Of a stretch of DNA of 64,000 nucleotides, positions 9,345 to 18,886 are shown one piece after another. The notes under the pieces were generated by a model. That model saw nothing but the letters and a program-made list of their open reading frames with translations. It was not told the DNA's origin and ran no database searches. Within the stretch, counting starts at the first letter, position 1. Every line of letters begins with the position of its first letter. This stretch comes from Emticicia sp. BO119 (GTDB lineage: Bacteria; Bacteroidota; Bacteroidia; Cytophagales; Spirosomataceae): NCBI RefSeq assembly GCF_013912375.1, contig NZ_JACETV010000006.1, positions 1-64,000 of the forward strand. Direction: 5' to 3'. The translations under genes and the position numbers were made by a program.

Positions 9345-9905
9345 ATGAAAATATCACGCAAAAATGCCTTAAAATCTTTGTTCGGAACATTGATAGGCTT
9401 ACCAGTTTTAGCAAAAACTGATGATAAAAAAGACCTGTTAGGGTTTAAAAATGAGTTTAGCACTGCCTGGAAAAGTTCATTAGATTACACGCTGAAAATC
9501 TTTAATCAGATGCCGGAAGAGAAATTTGAATATAAATATACACCAGAGTCTTTTTCGTTCAGAACCCAGTTTGTGCATTGCATTACTTTTACAACGGCTC
9601 AAATTTGTGGTAGATTAAACCTCCCTAATCCATACGATGAAAAAGAAAAGCAGAATGGTTATTGGGCGAAACTTTCAAAAACGGAATTAGAGGCTGAACT
9701 GAAAGGTTTTTATGCTTGGGTTGAAAAGACTGTAATGGAAACTAAACCGGATAAATTTGCACAGATTGAGGGCTATGCAGGAGACAAAATCCCTGTATGG
9801 AGACTATTATATGCCTTAGAAAACCACATTATACATCATCGTGGACAGGCCATCTGTTATTTAAGGTTGAATGGAGTTACCCCAATCGGGTATATTGGTT
9901 GGTAA
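9345..9905 (+). CDS. DinB-like family protein with N-terminal export-like segment
   Basis: A 186-aa protein of the DinB four-helix-bundle superfamily. It keeps the family histidine pattern: a His in FVHCITFTTAQICG near residue 78 and the pair in ENHIIHHRGQAICYLRLNGVTP near 165-167, which normally bind one metal ion. The N-terminus (KISRKNALKSLFGTLIGLPVLA) looks like a short export signal. A paralogue lies at 33626-34156. The enzymatic role of this subfamily is unknown; many DinB-fold members are thiol transferases. Confidence 0.8.
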   Translation: MKISRKNALKSLFGTLIGLPVLAKTDDKKDLLGFKNEFSTAWKSSLDYTLKIFNQMPEEKFEYKYTPESFSFRTQFVHCITFTTAQICGRLNLPNPYDEKEKQNGYWAKLSKTELEAELKGFYAWVEKTVMETKPDKFAQIEGYAGDKIPVWRLLYALENHIIHHRGQAICYLRLNGVTPIGYIGW

Positions 9906-9942
9906 TTTTTATATTGCTTTATTGTCCTATTCGACTTTAAAC

Positions 9943-9978
9943 AAAAATACCCTGCAACAAAACCTGCAGGGTATTTTT
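9943..9978. terminator. Bidirectional intrinsic terminator
   Basis: Inverted repeat aaaaataccctgca (9943-9956) / tgcagggtattttt (9965-9978) with an 8-nt loop. It has A-tract and T-tract ends and lies between convergent genes ending at 9905 (+) and 10001 (-). Confidence 0.88.
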
Positions 9979-10000
9979 TATGTGAGAAAACTACGATTTC

Positions 10001-11470
10001 TTATTTTTCTACGCAAGAACCTTCTTTTCCATCTTTGCAACAACGGTTATAAGATTTAGCAAGTTTTTTGTATTGGCTTTCATCTATACTTACATATAAT
10101 TTATTGTAATCACCAACCATTACATCTTGTTTTGTAAAGTTATAATTCAATGTTACCGGAATATTTACGTTTTGCTCTGGAAGTGGGTTGCCATTTGCAT
10201 CACATACCTTAAATATTTTAGAAACATTACTTAAACCAGAAGTAACCACTTCGTAGCTTGATTTAACCGGTACCGAGAACGAACCTAAACATAGGTATTT
10301 TTCTGGCATTTCGCCTTTGGCCAACTTGCCAGCTTTTTTATATACGCCTATTACTGTTACGCTTGGGCTTGCACTTTTAATGCTACCATCCTGTATTTCG
10401 GTTCTACCCATGAAATTGATTTTTTGATCAGCACACTTGGTTGCACCTGCTGTTCCGATTGTAACATCAGACGGGCTTTCAGATAAAACCTTTTTCTCAA
10501 TCGCTTGGGTAGTTGTAGTTGCCGCACTTGCAGTAACAGGACAATCTTTATATGCTTTTCCTAAGGCTTTGAATTGTTTTTCATCTACATTCAGATAAAT
10601 TTTATCTCCTTCACCCACCATTACTTCCGATTTGGTGATTTTATAATCCAGATTCAACGGTAAAGTAAGATTCATGGCTGCAGGAAGTGCCGCACCTTGA
10701 TCAACGCAAACAGGGATTGTTTTTGAATAAGACATTTCACCTTTTACATTAAAATCATAGGTAGCACGAGAAGCCACAGGATAAGATCCTAAGCAAAGAC
10801 CTTTAGTTCCGTTTACAGCCACAATTTCCATTGTTTTGCTGGCATTCATTACATCGCCACTTGAAATTTCACCCTTTGCGCTAATCGTAACTTGCTGCTC
10901 AACACAAACAGTAGGAGGTACTGGAGGAGTTGGTGGCAAATAAGGAAAATAAGAAGGAATATGAAAAGCGTTACCGCATTTTTTCATAATATAAATATAA
11001 CAATCACCTGATTTTGCTTTTATTTTGAAAGTTTCAAAATCTCTTCCTAACTCAGACCAAACATACTTGTGACCTCTGGCATAAGCCCCCATCCAGCCAG
11101 TTGCTCCTTTAGGAAGAATTTCTGGAGTGATGCTGCTGACAGTAAACGAAGGGTCGTTAAATCCTGTATAGCCTAAAGCAATCAATAAATCATCCATCTC
11201 TTTTTTAATACCCCTCTGATTCCTCTGATAAACCCTCTTCAGGTGGCTATAAGCAGATTGTGCCGTATGTTTAGGAATTTCTCCGAATTGTGGGCTGGTG
11301 CCAAGTCTGTTCAACACAACACGTTTTGCATCAGAATTACCCTGGAATACTTTATAGGGTAATGTGTTACAAGGGTTCTGTGGTTGACTGGGCGCTGGAT
11401 TCTGCTGGGCATACCCCAACAACGGTAATAATACCACAAGTGTGAGAATTCTAAATGAAGAAGCTTTCAT
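10001..11470 (-). CDS. Secreted protein of unknown function with a duplicated C-terminal domain
   Basis: A 489-aa exported protein with a signal peptide to about residue 21 (ending GYA-QQ). Residues 30-175 form a Cys-containing N-terminal region. A proline-rich hinge follows (FPYLPPTPPVPPT, 175-187). Two related segments come next, at about 189-310 and 346-478. Each has a Cys near its start, then LCLGS (225-229 and 393-397), then VMVG (283-286 and 450-453), then KxYxxxDExQxK, and a Cys at its end. I do not recognise the family. The even Cys spacing suggests disulfides, so it probably acts in the periplasm or at the surface. No operon partner. Confidence 0.75.
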   Translation of the reverse strand: MKASSFRILTLVVLLPLLGYAQQNPAPSQPQNPCNTLPYKVFQGNSDAKRVVLNRLGTSPQFGEIPKHTAQSAYSHLKRVYQRNQRGIKKEMDDLLIALGYTGFNDPSFTVSSITPEILPKGATGWMGAYARGHKYVWSELGRDFETFKIKAKSGDCYIYIMKKCGNAFHIPSYFPYLPPTPPVPPTVCVEQQVTISAKGEISSGDVMNASKTMEIVAVNGTKGLCLGSYPVASRATYDFNVKGEMSYSKTIPVCVDQGAALPAAMNLTLPLNLDYKITKSEVMVGEGDKIYLNVDEKQFKALGKAYKDCPVTASAATTTTQAIEKKVLSESPSDVTIGTAGATKCADQKINFMGRTEIQDGSIKSASPSVTVIGVYKKAGKLAKGEMPEKYLCLGSFSVPVKSSYEVVTSGLSNVSKIFKVCDANGNPLPEQNVNIPVTLNYNFTKQDVMVGDYNKLYVSIDESQYKKLAKSYNRCCKDGKEGSCVEK

Positions 11471-11767
11471 TTTTTTAGATTTTTAAAGTGTCTGAATAAA
11501 TTTCTAATCCAATCGGATACAAAAATAATTTATTTAAATTAAAGTGACAGAAACACATTCTTTAGGAAAAAACTATTTCTATCTATTAGGTTTTGTGAGT
11601 TTTAGGTCTCTATTAGGTGCTTTAGAGAATGATTACGAGACTCTTTCCCGCAAAAATGGTAATTATTTAATTTAAAAACAAAAACTAACAGATAATGTTA
11701 TTAGCTCCTGATGGTTTTCTATATTTTTTTTTGCATCGAACGTTTTAAACAGGCTTTTATTAAATTT
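11471..11767. other. Intergenic stretch, 297 bp, no gene seen
   Basis: AT-rich spacer between two minus-strand genes. The only thing noticed is a direct repeat ctattaggt at 11583-11591 and 11610-11618, of unclear meaning. Confidence 0.4.
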
Positions 11768-12937
11768 TTATTTGCTCGAAAACTTATATATCGTAGTAGT
11801 CTTATACGTTTCCCCGGGGCGTAATACTACAGTTGGAAATTTGGTCTGATTCGGTGAATCCGGAAAATGCTCTGTTTCAAAACAGAATCCCGAACGCTTC
11901 TTATATACTACTCCATTTTTCCCTGTAATGGATCCGTCTAAAAAGTTACCGGTGTAAAACTGTACTCCAGGTTCAGTAGTTGATACCTCCATTAAGCGGC
12001 CAGAAGCTGGTTCATAGGCCGTTGCCGCCAGAATCAACGAATCTTTCTTAGGCTGATTCAGCACCCAGCAGTGGTCATATCCACCTCCAAGTTTTATCTG
12101 AATATCAGTAGTATCATTAATTCCCATGCCAATTGCTTTAGGTGTTGTAAAATCAAAAACTGTACCTTTTACTGCTTTTAACTCGCCTGTTGGTATTAAT
12201 GTTTTGTCAACTGGCAAAAAATGATCCGCATTTATCATCACCTCATGTTCCAAATGGTCAGTTTTACCACCTGTCAAATTGAAATAAGAATGTTGCGTCA
12301 GGTTTATAACAGTAGCTTTATCTGTAGTAGCATTATAATTTATTTCAAGAGCATTATCATCAGTCAAAACATACGTTATTTCAACGTTCAGATTCCCAGG
12401 ATAACCCTCGTCACCATCTTTACTCACATGATTCAACTTCAATCCGATTCTCCCATCAGTTAGTTCTTCAGTCTTCCATATTACTTTATCAAACCCTATT
12501 TTACCACCATGTAAGTGATTAGGTCCATTATTTTTTAAAAGATTATACGTTTTACCGTCTAAAGTAAATTTTGCATCGGCAATTCTATTACCATATCTCC
12601 CTACCAACGCACCAAAAAAGGGGCTTGCCTTTAAATATCCCGAAAGTGAATCATATCCTAATACTATGTCTTCATATTTACCCTCTTTATCAGGTGCTGT
12701 CCAGTGCGTAATCAATCCACCATAATCACTTATTTTCACTTCCATGCCCTTTGCATTTGTTAAAGTATAAAGGCTTACTTCTTGTCCGTCAGGCAATTTA
12801 CCCCATGCTTGTTTCGTAATAGATGCTTTTGTTGTTTCCATTGTATCTTCACTCTTTTTAGACTGGCAGGCAATACTTGCATACATTAACAGAATTCCTG
12901 CCAAAAATAATTTGGATTGCGTTTTTATATTATTCAT
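11768..12937 (-). CDS. galM: Aldose 1-epimerase (galactose mutarotase), lipoprotein form
   Basis: Interconverts alpha and beta anomers of aldoses. The 389-aa protein starts at the ATG at 12937; upstream in-frame codons to 12979 add non-family residues. It has a lipoprotein signal with Cys24 (YASIAC), so it acts in the periplasm or at the membrane. Family motifs are GRYGNRI (113-119), GPNHLHGG with His141/His143, catalytic-type TQHSYFNLTGG with His216, and the C-terminal FETEHFPDSPNQ carrying the base Glu. Single gene facing away from the M1 peptidase gene. Confidence 0.93.
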   Translation of the reverse strand: MNNIKTQSKLFLAGILLMYASIACQSKKSEDTMETTKASITKQAWGKLPDGQEVSLYTLTNAKGMEVKISDYGGLITHWTAPDKEGKYEDIVLGYDSLSGYLKASPFFGALVGRYGNRIADAKFTLDGKTYNLLKNNGPNHLHGGKIGFDKVIWKTEELTDGRIGLKLNHVSKDGDEGYPGNLNVEITYVLTDDNALEINYNATTDKATVINLTQHSYFNLTGGKTDHLEHEVMINADHFLPVDKTLIPTGELKAVKGTVFDFTTPKAIGMGINDTTDIQIKLGGGYDHCWVLNQPKKDSLILAATAYEPASGRLMEVSTTEPGVQFYTGNFLDGSITGKNGVVYKKRSGFCFETEHFPDSPNQTKFPTVVLRPGETYKTTTIYKFSSK

Positions 12938-13113
12938 AAGTATTAAAGGGGGTTGATTTTGATTGCCAATATTACACAAAAACTGTCATATTGAGACTTT
13001 GTTCAACAAACATTTATGAATTTTAACCTTTCTCATTAAACGAAAACATTAATTTTACCGTTAATTGAGCATTATTTAATAATTTTTAAACAAATATTAT
13101 CTTCATTTCAAAC

Positions 13114-15105
13114 ATGCAAATTCGCAAGATACTTATTGTTGGCCTTTTAGCTGCAACACACCTTATACAGGCACAAACACCTGCTGCGTCTAAATACGAC
13201 CACAGAGATGCATTTAATCCTCTGTTTAATTTTATGCCTGGTACTGCCTACAGAAGTGGCACAGGTGCACCCGGGCCAATGTACTGGCAGAATAAAGCAG
13301 ATTATAAAATAAATGCCGCACTTAACGAAACCACCAATACACTCACCGGAGATGTAGAAATTACCTATAAAAATAATAGCCCTGACAAAATTCCCTTTGT
13401 TTGGCTCCAATTAGACCAGAATCAGTTTAATGATAATTCCCGTGGAGGAAAAACAACTGCAATAGTGGGTGGTCGCTTTGGAAATACAGGTTTTGAAGGT
13501 GGCTATACAGTACAGTTTGTAAGTGCTGAAAAAAAAGTTATTGTAGGTAAAAAGTCTTCGACACGCTCTGTATATGCAGAACACTTGATTGATGATACCC
13601 GTATGCAGATACGTTTATCAGAACCATTAGCAAATGGTGAAGAATTGAAAATTAAAATAAGTTATTCGTTTAAAGTTCCTCGTTACGGATCAGATAGAAT
13701 GGGAAAGCAGGACACCGAAAACGGAACTATCTACGAAATGGCTCAATGGTATCCAAGAATGGCCGTTTATGATGATGTTGAGGGCTGGAATACCCTGCCA
13801 TATCTGGGTGCTGGAGAGTTTTATTTAGAATATGGTGATTTTGAATATAATATAACTGTACCCTGGGATCATATTGTGGCAGGGTCAGGTGAATTGATTA
13901 ATCCAAACGAAGTCTTAACAACGGAGCAAATCAGGAGATTTAACGAGGCTAAAAAAAGCGACAAGACGGTTGTTATCAGAAGTAAAGAAGAGGTAACAGA
14001 CCCAAAGTCAAGACCAAGAAACAGTGGCACTTTAACCTGGAAGTTTAAATGTAAGCAAGCAAGAGATGTAGCATGGGCATCATCAAAGTCTTTTGTTTGG
14101 GATGCAGCCAAAATCAATTTGCCAAGTGGTAAAACTTCTATTGCCCAATCGGTATATCCAATCGAAAGTGCAACTGATGATAGCTGGAACCGTTCTACCG
14201 AATACGTAAAAGGTTGTATTGAGTTTTATTCTAAATATATTTATGAATATTCATATCCATCTGCCACCAATGTAGCCGGTGTTGTGGCAGGTATGGAATA
14301 CCCGGGTATAGTTTTTTGTAGCTACAGAGACAAGAATGAAAGTCTTTGGGGAGTAACCGATCACGAATTTGGCCATAACTGGTTTCCGATGATCGTAGGT
14401 ACAAATGAAAGAAAGTATGGCTGGATGGACGAAGGTTTTAATACCTTTATAAATACACTTTCCACTAAAAACTTCAATAATGGGGAGTATTATCAGCCTG
14501 AAAATGCTCGTCAGTATGCTCCATATTTCTACGACCGGGATCCTATCATGAATATCCCTGATGTAGTACAAAGCAATAACTTAGGATTGGCGGCTTATGT
14601 AAAACCCGGTTTTGGACTTACAATGTTAAGAGAATTGATATTAGGTGAGAAGCGATTCGATTATGCTTTTAAAGAATATGTAAACCGGTGGGCGTTTAAG
14701 CACCCTACACCTTTAGATTTTTTCAGAACCATGGAAGATGCTGCTGGTGAAGATTTAGGCTGGTTCTGGAAAGGTTGGTACGTAAATGACTGGAAAATTG
14801 ACCAGGGTGTGAAAGACGTCAGCTATATTCAGCAGGATGCCACTAAAGGAGCTGTAATTACGATTGAAAATTTAGAGAAAATGCCAATGCCGGCAGTTGT
14901 TGAAATAAAAGAAGCCAATGGCACAACTAAAAGAGTAGATTTACCTGTCGAAATATGGCAACGAGGCAATTCCTGGAGTTTTAAATACCCATCTACCTCT
15001 ACAATCGAATCCGTCGTAATAGATCCTGATGGAAAATTACCTGATGTTAATGCTAAGAATAATCAGTGGAAACCCACAAGATATAGTTCACCACAAGTTA
15101 ATTAA
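13114..15105 (+). CDS. M1-family zinc metallopeptidase, secreted
   Basis: A 663-aa exported aminopeptidase-like enzyme. Signal peptide of about 20 residues. The gluzincin motif HEFGHNW places Zn ligands at His417 and His421 with catalytic Glu418. The third ligand is Glu440 in WMDEGFNTF, exactly the HExxH-x18-E spacing of family M1. The exopeptidase motif appears as AGMEYPG near residue 390, in place of GAMEN, as is usual for this Bacteroidota subgroup. ATG start follows an AT-rich leader. It converges with folB. Substrate peptides are unknown. Confidence 0.92.
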   Translation: MQIRKILIVGLLAATHLIQAQTPAASKYDHRDAFNPLFNFMPGTAYRSGTGAPGPMYWQNKADYKINAALNETTNTLTGDVEITYKNNSPDKIPFVWLQLDQNQFNDNSRGGKTTAIVGGRFGNTGFEGGYTVQFVSAEKKVIVGKKSSTRSVYAEHLIDDTRMQIRLSEPLANGEELKIKISYSFKVPRYGSDRMGKQDTENGTIYEMAQWYPRMAVYDDVEGWNTLPYLGAGEFYLEYGDFEYNITVPWDHIVAGSGELINPNEVLTTEQIRRFNEAKKSDKTVVIRSKEEVTDPKSRPRNSGTLTWKFKCKQARDVAWASSKSFVWDAAKINLPSGKTSIAQSVYPIESATDDSWNRSTEYVKGCIEFYSKYIYEYSYPSATNVAGVVAGMEYPGIVFCSYRDKNESLWGVTDHEFGHNWFPMIVGTNERKYGWMDEGFNTFINTLSTKNFNNGEYYQPENARQYAPYFYDRDPIMNIPDVVQSNNLGLAAYVKPGFGLTMLRELILGEKRFDYAFKEYVNRWAFKHPTPLDFFRTMEDAAGEDLGWFWKGWYVNDWKIDQGVKDVSYIQQDATKGAVITIENLEKMPMPAVVEIKEANGTTKRVDLPVEIWQRGNSWSFKYPSTSTIESVVIDPDGKLPDVNAKNNQWKPTRYSSPQVN

Positions 15106-15114
15106 TCAGCTAAT

Positions 15115-15149
15115 CTTTCAGCCTTCTTCTACCGGAGGAAGGCTGAAAG
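15115..15149 (-). terminator. Probable terminator overlapping the end of folB
   Basis: Inverted repeat ctttcagccttc (15115-15126) / gaaggctgaaag (15138-15149) with an 11-nt loop. It spans the last codons and stop of folB and lies 10 bp after the M1 peptidase stop. It has no long T-tract, so its strength is uncertain. Confidence 0.6.
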
Positions 15150-15498
15150 GTGTAGTAATAGATATTTTTGAGCGTTCGCAAACACCCCCTATTGGTGGAT
15201 TAAACTTGGAAACATTTACAGTAATTTGCTGAATTTCCGGGAATTGCTCCTTAACAGCTTCAATAATTTTATAGGCAATATGTTCTAATAGCCTGTGTTT
15301 GATTTTCATTACATCGGCTATTATAGTATAAACCGCTTCATAATTTACTGTCAAACTTAATCTGTCTTCCTGTGCGGCACGATTCAAATCGGCCGTGATA
15401 GCAATATCAATCGAATATTTATTACCCATTTTTTGCTCTTCATCATAATAGCCATGATAAGCAAAAAATTCTAAGCCTTCAAGAGAGATTATTCCCAT
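15118..15498 (-). CDS. folB: Dihydroneopterin aldolase
   Basis: Folate synthesis: converts 7,8-dihydroneopterin to 6-hydroxymethyl-dihydropterin and glycolaldehyde. The 126-aa length and motifs fit FolB: GLEFFAYHGYYDEEQKMG near the start, TVNYEAVYTII around residue 50, LLEHIAYKIIEAV, and the active-site lysine in VNVSKFNPPIGG. The gene starts 55 bp downstream of the DivIVA-HhH gene on the same strand. The final codons lie within a hairpin that may terminate transcription. Confidence 0.93.
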   Translation of the reverse strand: MGIISLEGLEFFAYHGYYDEEQKMGNKYSIDIAITADLNRAAQEDRLSLTVNYEAVYTIIADVMKIKHRLLEHIAYKIIEAVKEQFPEIQQITVNVSKFNPPIGGVCERSKISITTPFSLPPVEEG

Positions 15499-15553
15499 AA
15501 ATTATATTTAGTCAGTTACTAATTCTGATGATGGTAAACTTGAATTATACAAA

Positions 15554-17092
15554 TCAGATATTATCAAAGAATGAGCCTCCGCTGCCATTGTCATTACTTT
15601 TGCCAATTACGTCATTCACCGTTGGCAATGGAGTACTGTCTTTTGCCTGACTATCTGATTTCTCAACCATAGCCTTGCGAATAGCTGCTTTTACTTTATT
15701 AACTTTCTCAAGCATTTCTTCTGTAATAGACTCAATATTATTGTCAACTATGGGTTTAGGCTCTTCCTTTAAATCTTCAGCTTTACTAACAGGAATTTCA
15801 TGCTCCTCAGTCTTGACATCGCTCTCTTCTTCTTTCGTTGCACCGATAGTATCAAAAAAAGCTACATTGCTATCAATACCTTTCTCTTCTACATCTTCTA
15901 CTATTCTACCCCCAACCAAACGGCCTTTCATTTCTTCTAATTCCTCAAAACGTCCCTCTGCTGCAAGTAAAGCTTGCTCTACCCATGTACTTGGGTCGTG
16001 CATAGCATAATGAGGGCCGGCATTTTCCAGTATTTCACGAATTTTGAAAACGGGAGTAGTAGCCAGATCTTTGAAAGTAAATATGCCTGCATCATACAAT
16101 AACATTGCAATTTTTGGACCTATTCCTTCAATAAGGTCTAATTCATCAACTTTAGAAGATTCTGTAGCTGAAGTTTTTTGAACAATAGGAGTTTGAATGT
16201 CCTGTATCAAATTATGATTTGGCTCCTCTGTTTCCGCAAACTCTTCAGTTGGGCCGTCTTCTATAATATCATTCGCAGATGATTGAAAAGCAACATCTTC
16301 CTTTTTTTGGTCTTCCTGTTCAATTTCAGGCAAAGTTTCTTCAACTCTCTCTTCAGTCTCGTCACCAGTAATCTCCTCTGAAGATTCTTCCATGCCGTCT
16401 TCTGATATTGTTTCAGGTAACTCCTCCACAGACATTTCTTCACTTTCAATCAGTTCCTCAACAATTGCTTCCGTTTCAGGCACCTCTGGCTCATCTTCCC
16501 TTAAATCTGGTATCTCTATACCACCTGATAGTATATTAGAGGCTTCCAGAATTTTTTTATTAATACCTTCTTTGTCGAATTTGTCTTCAAATCGTTGCAC
16601 ATGTTCTAAAGTAGCATTAGAAAGGCTGCGCATCTGTACCAGCAGATTAGTCTTGTAGTGATCCATTGCCTTAAAATCTCTCTCCAGTGCCTTTACCTCT
16701 CCCAAAACTTCATCTTTTATATATTTCGCTTTGGTATGGGCATCACGCAATATTTCTTCGGCTTTAGCACGAGCTTCCTGAAGTATTTCATCACTTTTTA
16801 GCTTAGACTCCTGAATATGCTTATCGGCTTGTTGATTAGCCTGTTCAGTAATCATGGTACTGGTATCTTCTGCTGTTTTAAGTGTCTTAAATAAGGTCAT
16901 TTCAATCTCTCTAAGCTTACTTGCTTCTTTTTCAGCCATTTCAAGTTGCATTCTGAGCATCTTGCTTTCGTTAAGTATGCGTTCCCACTCCTGCGAGAGA
17001 TTTGCTAAAAAATTATCAACTTCTTCGATGTTGTAGCCTCTGAAAGTTTTTTCAAATTCATGTTGGCGTATTTCGAGCGGTGTAATTTTCAT
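15554..17092 (-). CDS. DivIVA-domain protein with acidic linker and helix-hairpin-helix domain
   Basis: A 512-aa cytosolic protein in three parts. Residues 1-180 are DivIVA-like: PLEIRQHEFEKTFRGYNIEEVDNFLANL, then a long heptad coiled coil rich in E/A/K. Residues 195-305 are a highly acidic linker. Residues about 312-395 carry an HhH-type domain (LDLIEGIGPKIAMLLYDAGIFTFKDLA, then a conserved DPSTWVEQALLAAEGR). An acidic low-complexity tail follows. DivIVA proteins recognise curved membrane and recruit division or pole factors; the HhH domain suggests contact with DNA or another HhH protein. The combined role is not known to me. Confidence 0.88.
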   Translation of the reverse strand: MKITPLEIRQHEFEKTFRGYNIEEVDNFLANLSQEWERILNESKMLRMQLEMAEKEASKLREIEMTLFKTLKTAEDTSTMITEQANQQADKHIQESKLKSDEILQEARAKAEEILRDAHTKAKYIKDEVLGEVKALERDFKAMDHYKTNLLVQMRSLSNATLEHVQRFEDKFDKEGINKKILEASNILSGGIEIPDLREDEPEVPETEAIVEELIESEEMSVEELPETISEDGMEESSEEITGDETEERVEETLPEIEQEDQKKEDVAFQSSANDIIEDGPTEEFAETEEPNHNLIQDIQTPIVQKTSATESSKVDELDLIEGIGPKIAMLLYDAGIFTFKDLATTPVFKIREILENAGPHYAMHDPSTWVEQALLAAEGRFEELEEMKGRLVGGRIVEDVEEKGIDSNVAFFDTIGATKEEESDVKTEEHEIPVSKAEDLKEEPKPIVDNNIESITEEMLEKVNKVKAAIRKAMVEKSDSQAKDSTPLPTVNDVIGKSNDNGSGGSFFDNI

Positions 17093-17285
17093 TTTGTCAA
17101 TGTTTTATGGAAATATTAAGGCAAAATTAATAAAAAAACTATCGGTACTCTTGATTCAGATTATTTTCTTCGATTTTGCAAGGAAAGTCAGTAATTAAAA
17201 CAGGTTTAATTTGCTAATATATTATAACGCTATTACTATAACTATTTTGTTAAGATTTTGATTATATATTTTTTACTTAAGGGTA

Positions 17286-18191
17286 TTATTCAAGTAATTT
17301 CCAAACTGAAATCGTACGGTCATCACTACATGAAACAATTTGTTTTTCATAATCTGACCATAAAACCCTGTTTACAGAGGTACCATGCCCGGCGTGTCTG
17401 GCACGGTCAATTACCTTTAACAACTTCATTGTTTCAGCATCCCACACCTTTATTGACTTGTCCATACTGCAGGTAACAAATCGCTGACCGTCAGGACTAA
17501 ACGATAAATGATTAATAGCAAAAGTATGCGCAACTATCTCTTCCTCCAAAGTATAACTTTGATCCACATTCCATATTTTTAGTCGGGCATCTCTGCTCCC
17601 CGATAGCAATAAAGTAAACTCAGGTGAATATCTGATGGTAAATACAGAGTTACTATGTGCCGCAATTACTTTCTTTAACTCAAATGTCTTTAAATCAAAT
17701 ATTTTAATCGTATTATCACTATATCCTGCGGCTAATTCTCTTTCAATGGGGTTGATTGCCAGGCATCTCACACTTGAATCCGATGCTTTAATATGTTTAC
17801 GAAAACTAAGTGATTCAATATCAATTACCGATATAACGCCATTACCACCTGCAACGAAAGCATGGTTATCGTATAATTGAATATCGAAATATAACGTTGG
17901 AGCTAACTTTAGTGAACCGATTTCCAGCTTGGTATTAAGGTCGATGATATGAATACCTTCCTGATTTTGAACTATCCATAAATGATTGTGCTTTGGTACA
18001 TAAGCTAACGCATAAACTGAGTTTTTCACCTTCGCAATTAATTCCCCTACATCAGGTTTTTGCAGATTCCACCTTACTACGTAGCCGTCTCCCGCAGCCG
18101 AAAAAAAACGGTGGTTTTCTCCTGATTTCTCTAAAGCATATACACAGTCTCTGTGCCCTGTAAATGTATCTATTTTTTCAACTTGCATCAT
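17286..18191 (-). CDS. WD40-repeat protein
   Basis: A 301-aa protein made of about seven WD40 blades with no other domain. Examples are FTGHRDCVYALE, KASDSSVRCLAINPIERELAAGYSDNTIKIFD, AAHSNSVFTIRYSPEFTLLLSGSRDARLKIWN, VAHTFAINHLSFSPDGQRFVTCSMDKSIKVWD and a closing CSDDRTISVWKLLE. No signal peptide, so it is cytosolic; WD40 rings act as protein-binding platforms. It begins MM; either Met could be the start. It is divergent from the cupin gene. Confidence 0.9.
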   Translation of the reverse strand: MMQVEKIDTFTGHRDCVYALEKSGENHRFFSAAGDGYVVRWNLQKPDVGELIAKVKNSVYALAYVPKHNHLWIVQNQEGIHIIDLNTKLEIGSLKLAPTLYFDIQLYDNHAFVAGGNGVISVIDIESLSFRKHIKASDSSVRCLAINPIERELAAGYSDNTIKIFDLKTFELKKVIAAHSNSVFTIRYSPEFTLLLSGSRDARLKIWNVDQSYTLEEEIVAHTFAINHLSFSPDGQRFVTCSMDKSIKVWDAETMKLLKVIDRARHAGHGTSVNRVLWSDYEKQIVSCSDDRTISVWKLLE

Positions 18192-18295
18192 GGCTTCTCA
18201 TGATTTTTTCAATCATGTAGCTAATAGTTTTCTAACAATACTTAATTTTGCCTGCAAAACTAATTCTTAAATATATCCATTAATCTTTTCATCTC

Positions 18296-18805
18296 ATGAA
18301 TTTTTCGGCAGATACAGAAAAAAACATTGTTTTTAAAGAGGTAGAAAAAGTAATTACCGATTTAGGCTTCACTATTGCCAATCAGGATCAGAGCCGTCCA
18401 TGGGGTGGTTTCTTTGTATTAGATGAGTCGCAGGCACCTAAATTTATCCAAACATACTTCCCACATTTAACTATCAACGATTTTGGCGTTGGGCAAAAAC
18501 TAAGTCCAAAAATCCTGATAGTTGCTCCTGATAAACGTCTTTCATGGCAATATCATTTTCGCAGGGCTGAAATCTGGAAAGTGGTTGGTGGCATTGCAGG
18601 CGTAGTTACAAGCGATACAGATCAGGAAAACGATATACAAACCTTACCTTTAGGAACGATTATTAACCTGAAACAAGGCGAAAGACACCGTTTAATCGGT
18701 CTTGACCAGTGGGGTATCATTGCAGAAATCTGGCAGCATACCGACCCCGAAAATCCATCTAATGAAGAGGATATTGTTAGAGTTCAAGACGATTTCGGCC
18801 GTTAA
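18296..18805 (+). CDS. Cupin-fold protein related to mannose-6-phosphate isomerase type II C-terminal domain
   Basis: A 169-aa soluble protein. The cupin core resembles the isomerase half of ManC-type enzymes: QSRPWGGFFVLDE near residue 33, LSWQYHFRRAEIWKVVGGIAGVV (about 82-104) and LKQGERHRLIG with metal-binding-type histidines. Homologues in Bacteroidota are often labelled phosphoheptose or mannose-6-phosphate isomerase without direct proof. Promoter-like TAATTTTG lies at 18243-18250. Monocistronic, ending in a hairpin. Confidence 0.78.
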   Translation: MNFSADTEKNIVFKEVEKVITDLGFTIANQDQSRPWGGFFVLDESQAPKFIQTYFPHLTINDFGVGQKLSPKILIVAPDKRLSWQYHFRRAEIWKVVGGIAGVVTSDTDQENDIQTLPLGTIINLKQGERHRLIGLDQWGIIAEIWQHTDPENPSNEEDIVRVQDDFGR

Positions 18806-18839
18806 TGATCTTTCAGAATTTTTCAGATCAACATACATA

Positions 18840-18877
18840 TAATGTTTGCTTACAGGATTTACCGTAAGCAAACATTA
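18840..18877. terminator. Hairpin between convergent genes, probable bidirectional terminator
   Basis: Perfect 14-bp inverted repeat (18840-18853 with 18864-18877) with a 10-nt loop. It lies between stops at 18805 (+) and 18887 (-). The flanks are AT-rich but lack a long T-run. Confidence 0.7.
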
Positions 18878-18886
18878 TCCCAATCC

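Noticed and set aside
11583-11618. Direct repeat ctattaggt
   Set aside because: Nine bases, two copies, in AT-rich spacer; may be chance.
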